NCBI GenBank assembly: GCA_036381125.1
Contig: DASVDK010000194.1
Coordinates: 1-7,393, forward strand
From: DASVDK01 sp036381125 [NCBI: Thermodesulfobacteriota bacterium]
GTDB lineage: Bacteria; DASVDK01
DNA length: 7,393 nucleotides
Direction: 5' to 3'
Below are positions 6,615 through 7,393 of the stretch, piece by piece. Numbering within the stretch: position 1 is the stretch's first letter; each line of letters starts with the position of its first letter. The notes below the pieces were generated by a model. It was not told the DNA's origin. It saw nothing but the letters and a program-made list of their open reading frames with translations, and did no database searches. The position numbers and the translations under genes are program-made.

Positions 6615-7277
6615 ATGCCGAGCCGCCGCGAGCCCTCCCCACGTCCCGTCCCCCCGCGCGGCGGCCGGCGCTGGCGCCGCCAGCCCGAGGCAAGACCGCA
6701 GCAGATCCTCGACGCGGCACGCCGCACCTTCGCGAGGAAGGGCTACTTCGGCGCCACGCTCGACGACGTGGCGCGCGAGGCCGGGATCACCAAGGGGACG
6801 ATCTACCTCTACTACCCGAGCAAGCAGGCGGTCTTCAGCGAGATGGTCCGCGCCTACGCCGACGAGGTCGTCGGCGAGCTGCGGGCCGATCTCGCAGCAG
6901 GCCGGCCGCTCGCCGGCCGCGAGCTGATCCGGCGCCTCGCCACGCAACTGCTGCGCGTCTTCAGCCGGCCGGAGTACCAGGCAATGGTCCGGTTGATCCT
7001 CGGCGAGGCCGGCCGCTTTCCCGACGAGATCGAGACGCTCTACCGCGAGGTGATCCTCAAGCGGATCGAGGAGGTCGGCCGCTTCCTCGAATCGGCCATG
7101 GACCGCGGGGAGGTGCGTCGCATGGACCCGGTCCTCCTCGCGCGGACGCTCCAGGGGCTGGTCCTCGGCTTCACCATCGTGCAGGAGTCGCTGCGCGGCG
7201 GCGCGGCGCACCCGTGGTCGGAGTCGACCATCGCCGACGCGTTCGCCGCCGTCCTCTGGGAGGGGCTCCGTCCATGA
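6615..7277 (+). CDS. TetR/AcrR-family transcriptional regulator, likely autorepressor of an efflux operon
   Basis: The 220-residue protein has a basic, proline/arginine-rich N-terminal tail (1-28), then a TetR DNA-binding domain. RQPEARPQQILDAARRTFAR (22-41) is helix 1. The helix-turn-helix lies at about 49-66 (TLDDVAREAGITKGTIYLYY), followed by PSKQAVF (68-74), the standard family ending. The rest is a helical ligand-binding and dimerisation domain that I cannot assign to a ligand. The start ATG is supported by GGAG (6604-6607) and a near-consensus promoter. The protein probably binds the inverted repeat at 6582-6599 and shuts off its own promoter until an inducer, perhaps a toxic compound, releases it. 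Its stop overlaps the ATG of the next gene (ATGA, 7274-7277), so regulator and efflux subunit are likely cotranslated, as in E. coli CecR (YbiH)-type loci, where a TetR gene precedes ybhG. That parallel is an inference. Confidence 0.95.
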   Translation: MPSRREPSPRPVPPRGGRRWRRQPEARPQQILDAARRTFARKGYFGATLDDVAREAGITKGTIYLYYPSKQAVFSEMVRAYADEVVGELRADLAAGRPLAGRELIRRLATQLLRVFSRPEYQAMVRLILGEAGRFPDEIETLYREVILKRIEEVGRFLESAMDRGEVRRMDPVLLARTLQGLVLGFTIVQESLRGGAAHPWSESTIADAFAAVLWEGLRP

Positions 7278-7393
7278 CCCGCCGACGCCTCCTGGTCGCC
7301 CTTGCGCTGATCGCCCTCGTCGTCGCGGCCGCGGCGCTCCTCCGGCACGGCGTCGGCGAGGGCCCCGAGCCGCTCGTCGCCTCGGGCGTCCTC
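7274..7393 (+). CDS. Membrane-anchored protein, likely HlyD-type membrane fusion subunit (start only)
   Basis: Only the first 40 codons are in the window. They read MTRRRLLVALALIALVVAAA then ALLRHG, a positively charged start and one hydrophobic segment (about residues 6-23) fitting an inner-membrane anchor or uncleaved signal. This is followed by EPLVASGVL, reaching the edge. A short tail leading to an ASGxxxA-type strand is the usual start of periplasmic adaptor (HlyD/MFP) proteins in tripartite efflux or ABC export systems. The ATGA overlap with tetR supports an efflux role. The assignment rests on this short stretch and on context, and could be wrong. Confidence 0.6.
   Translation, partial: MTRRRLLVALALIALVVAAAALLRHGVGEGPEPLVASGVL

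Noticed and set aside
6597-7211. 204-codon minus-strand frame opposite tetR
   Set aside because: The plus-strand TetR has a full helix-turn-helix domain, promoter, operator and ribosome-binding site; the antisense product shows no domain.

Overview
The window is a very GC-rich bacterial chromosomal segment with tightly packed, mostly minus-strand housekeeping genes. The gene set and the high GC suggest an uncultivated soil or groundwater lineage such as Candidatus Rokubacteria/Methylomirabilota or a deltaproteobacterial relative. This placement is inferred from codon bias and gene content, not demonstrated. I see no tRNA, rRNA, CRISPR array, insertion sequence or phage signature.

Region 1 (1-1036). 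The 5' part of cysS, cysteinyl-tRNA synthetase, runs off the left edge on the minus strand. It has its own near-consensus sigma-70 promoter (TTGACA, 18 bp, GATAAT). Between it and the next gene lies a strong GC-rich hairpin that probably ends the upstream transcript.

Region 2 (1034-4891). A compact minus-strand run reads, in transcription order: a long class II fructose-bisphosphate aldolase (fba), rsmD (16S rRNA G966 methyltransferase), coaD (phosphopantetheine adenylyltransferase) and a class I aspartate (possibly also prephenate) aminotransferase. The fba TAG is followed at once, in the same frame, by a CTG that is the only sensible start for rsmD. coaD and the aminotransferase are separated by three bases. 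A modest promoter candidate lies upstream of fba. The run joins central carbon metabolism, ribosome modification, coenzyme A synthesis and amino-acid synthesis, probably as one growth-linked transcript.

Region 3 (4929-6517). A second minus-strand run holds a DUF72 (YecE-type) protein, a small zinc-ribbon plus DUF2007-like protein, and a 151-residue protein of unknown function. The last two overlap by ATGA. Their biological role is unknown.

Region 4 (6557-7393). On the plus strand, a TetR-family regulator is followed, with an ATGA overlap, by the start of a membrane-anchored protein that looks like an HlyD-type membrane fusion subunit of an efflux system. A perfect 8-2-8 inverted repeat sits over the -10 hexamer and predicted start site of the tetR promoter, which points to an autoregulated efflux operon. 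The regulator may also affect the divergent DUF72 run.

No clearly new multi-gene system is visible. The most notable signals are the fba/rsmD stop-CTG junction, the TetR operator architecture and the uncharacterised three-gene DUF72 run.
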